Of a stretch of 26,427 nt of DNA, positions 25,501 to 26,427 are shown piece after piece. Position 1 is the stretch's first letter. The number at the start of each line of letters is the position of its first letter. This DNA comes from Hyphomicrobiales bacterium. GTDB lineage: Bacteria > Pseudomonadota > Alphaproteobacteria > Rhizobiales > Aestuariivirgaceae. The translations under genes and the position numbers were made by a program. The DNA is taken from contig JALVFB010000226.1 of assembly GCA_027030295.1 (NCBI GenBank), forward strand, positions 1-26,427. Reading direction: 5' to 3'. Below the pieces are notes generated by a model. That model made no database searches. It was not told where the DNA came from and was given only the letters and a program-made list of their open reading frames with translations.

Positions 25501-26427
25501 TATAGGCGCGGCCGTTGAAGTTCAGCGTGGTGGCCTGAACGTCCAGTTGCAGCAGGAGTTCCGGCGGCAGCGCGGGCAGGCGGGCGGCCAGCGCCTTCAG
25601 GTGGCGGCGCAGGCCGCTCAGGCCGGCCGCGGCCGGCGTATCGGCCCCTTCCAGCCCCAGAAGCCGGTCAAGCCGGTCGGTGATGCGCAGGCGGGCGGTG
25701 CGCAGCAGCAGGCTGGTGTTGAGCGCGGGGCCGAATTCCATGCGCATGCGCCCGGCGACGGCATCGAAAGGGGCGGTGGCGGGAAAGCGCGGGGTGATCT
25801 TCAGTTCCGTCAGTTCCAGCGCGGCGGCATCCAGACGCACCCTGGCGCGCAAGTCCACCTGGCGGGCGGGGTCGAGCGGATCGCCGCGCTTGCTGCCCAG
25901 CACGGGCTGCAGTTGCATTCTGCCGCGAAAACGGGGTTGGCCGCCATCGCGGGCAAGATCGCCATCGAGGCGGAAGACGAAACCATTCTCCCGCTCCGGC
26001 GGTTCCAGCCGCAGGGAAAGGCTGACGGGCGCTTGCGGGCGAATCTCGCCGGTGGTGGCGCGCAGCCGCCAGCGGCGTCCGAGCAGGCTGGCCGTGCCGG
26101 TGATGCGCCATGGGCCGATGAGGCGCGGGGCGCGCACGCGGGCATTGATGTCGCTTATCCGCAACTGGCTGCGCAGGCGCCTGTCCGCCAGCAGCAGGCG
26201 ACCGTTCTCGATGCGCACGGTGTCGATGGCCACGCGCTCCGGGGCGAAAGGCAGGCGCACCCGCGCGTGGGGGGTGAGCCGCCAGTTGCCATGCCCATCC
26301 CGCAAATGCTCCAGGGCGAGCGTCGGGCGAACAAGGCGCACGCTTTCCACTTCCAGCCGGCCGCCAAACAGCGCACCCAGCGAAAAACGCGCCTGCACCT
26401 CGTCCACCGTCAGCAGGTGTTCGAAGC
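22571..26427 (-). CDS. AsmA family protein, start beyond the window
   Basis: At least 1,284 codons are open to the right edge; upstream codons still read AsmA-like (FEHLLTVDEVQARFSLGALFGGRLEVESVRLVRPTLAL), so the N-terminal membrane anchor lies outside. AsmA-type proteins span the periplasm with long beta-rich repeats and are tied to lipid transport or outer-membrane homeostasis. Repeated LxLxLxG and ADxLDLDSW-type strands fill about 1,030 residues, ending in the AsmA C-terminal pattern (LRFRQAVIEGLSPDRLLRAL, then ARLDITLEFSERG, APPFSIAIAGPPRALTVSREV). After it come a charged coiled coil of ~85 residues (EEIRRLEEQRRRMEERARKL, plus-strand 23051-23311) and a Lys/Arg/Pro/Gln-rich tail of ~160 residues ending GPRVLYKPLTNWNRLAP. 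It converges on the antitoxin-like gene with 7 nt between stops and no terminator. Confidence 0.9.
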   Translation of the reverse strand, partial: FEHLLTVDEVQARFSLGALFGGRLEVESVRLVRPTLALEHLRDGHGNWRLTPHARVRLPFAPERVAIDTVRIENGRLLLADRRLRSQLRISDINARVRAPRLIGPWRITGTASLLGRRWRLRATTGEIRPQAPVSLSLRLEPPERENGFVFRLDGDLARDGGQPRFRGRMQLQPVLGSKRGDPLDPARQVDLRARVRLDAAALELTELKITPRFPATAPFDAVAGRMRMEFGPALNTSLLLRTARLRITDRLDRLLGLEGADTPAAAGLSGLRRHLKALAARLPALPPELLLQLDVQATTLNFNGRAYTAASLSAEATRELFTIRHLRANAANGTRLSFRGNLLAGDMVQLTGELAVKTADARALLFGFAPDARELLDGLWRGAPGSFDLLATLDLTDDALRLVSRRLRLDDAPARLDWRHTTNRKDRPRNEITFSADRLDLDSWRGAAGMADVRPLLSPVDADFSLLLNVTELRLVGLPWKNTQLELLHTPRAIRIDALKVADLAGLALQGGGAFHRPGWQEPWRGDLSIRLRGDDASALWRALGGLATAETPPDWLRRLGAIDLRLTLRAAPRDMADTPPDAARPVRLSAHLKGKTGPVDIDLDVNGNSTWTTLAGGQWNVRAEVKSPKAAPLLALARMPATVTDGPFHFALRAEGTPNRAMRATTRLQLPGLRLRYEGDARLPSERADAFPPLQGAGRLAWSIADAAWPLRHAGLYAPAATATEGEARLAFSPGHLALRKLDARLGDATIGGEMKLAWPLAEPPSLWARLAADRADLRELLRLLLSAPDNPVRLREHLAAGWRPDVELRADEMRLLAGGWRLPDALLRIEGRDENTLRLELKGGRRKTTLTAQTLLRRVPLGLQARGGMRADLPLHRLLRFTEGAMRLRGQATLELSFAGRTVTLPGFLPVLQGKGTLRFRQAVIEGLSPDRLLRALRRITDEKALKRFRALVRENLHAGDWPLPEKGAVDLRLASGMLELAPLEYAHAGLTTRIGGLMDPAQARLDITLEFSERGERTAPPFSIAIAGPPRALTVSREVAALREWLQERLIRRKMEEIRRLEEQRRRMEERARKLEEEERRRRERLERQQAENIISRLQKELSTIRANELQREQRKAAMPQTPDDVTLRQLILQATEDEAPATKGKAATRADGKAMQKSRPASAERKPEKTTTKKPATPNPEKGNTAHEPRPQRQRQKSRPKGEDKPARPRQQPGATGKRETPTVRQQARQRRQRQKPQPEKTEKPAAPQKKPATPRRGPRVLYKPLTNWNRLAPSRSAP

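Overview
The window is a GC-rich chromosomal segment from an alphaproteobacterium. The evidence is the distal half of a division and cell-wall (dcw) cluster followed by bamD-recN-ligA, an alphaproteobacterial-type RNase P RNA beside an AmpD-like amidase gene, an FtsZ with a long linker and an IPAFLRR-type tail, and a full CtrA-type box (TTAA-N7-TTAAC) in front of ftsZ. I cannot assign an order or genus.

Layout. 1-2000: the 3' end of mobA, an outer-membrane beta-barrel protein, a small two-helix membrane protein and a palindromic repeat. 2035-3797: a cation diffusion facilitator overlapping by 4 bp with a cytosolic N-acetylmuramoyl-L-alanine amidase. 3806-4265: rnpB, whose promoter lies inside the amidase 3' end. 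4262-4559: two adjacent palindromic repeats and a low-GC leader with a possible micro-ORF. 4560-16120: murD, ftsW, murG, murC, murB, ddl, ftsQ, ftsA, ftsZ, all on the plus strand. They make the lipid II precursor (MurD, MurC, Ddl, MurB, MurG), polymerise it (FtsW) and assemble the division ring (FtsQ, FtsA, FtsZ). 16261-21698: bamD (outer-membrane assembly), a minus-strand secreted DUF2147 protein, recN (break repair) and ligA (NAD-dependent ligase). 21722-22563: a lower-GC toxin-antitoxin-like pair, DUF4258 protein plus HTH regulator, with its own promoter and operator-like palindromes. 22571 to the end: a large minus-strand AsmA-family protein whose start is outside the window.

The most unusual material is non-coding. 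Two related GC-rich palindromic repeat families are present (copies at 1788, 4267, 4361 and 5967); one pair shows a compensatory base-pair change in its stem. A third, unrelated palindrome swallows the 3' end of murG and supplies its last codons. Two repeats sit back to back where the proximal dcw genes (mraZ to mraY) would normally lie, so the cluster is split there. lpxC is also absent from its usual alphaproteobacterial place between ftsZ and bamD. No CRISPR array, tRNA, rRNA, transposase or prophage was seen. The housekeeping genes are intact and ordinary; the toxin-antitoxin-like locus and the repeats are the accessory content.
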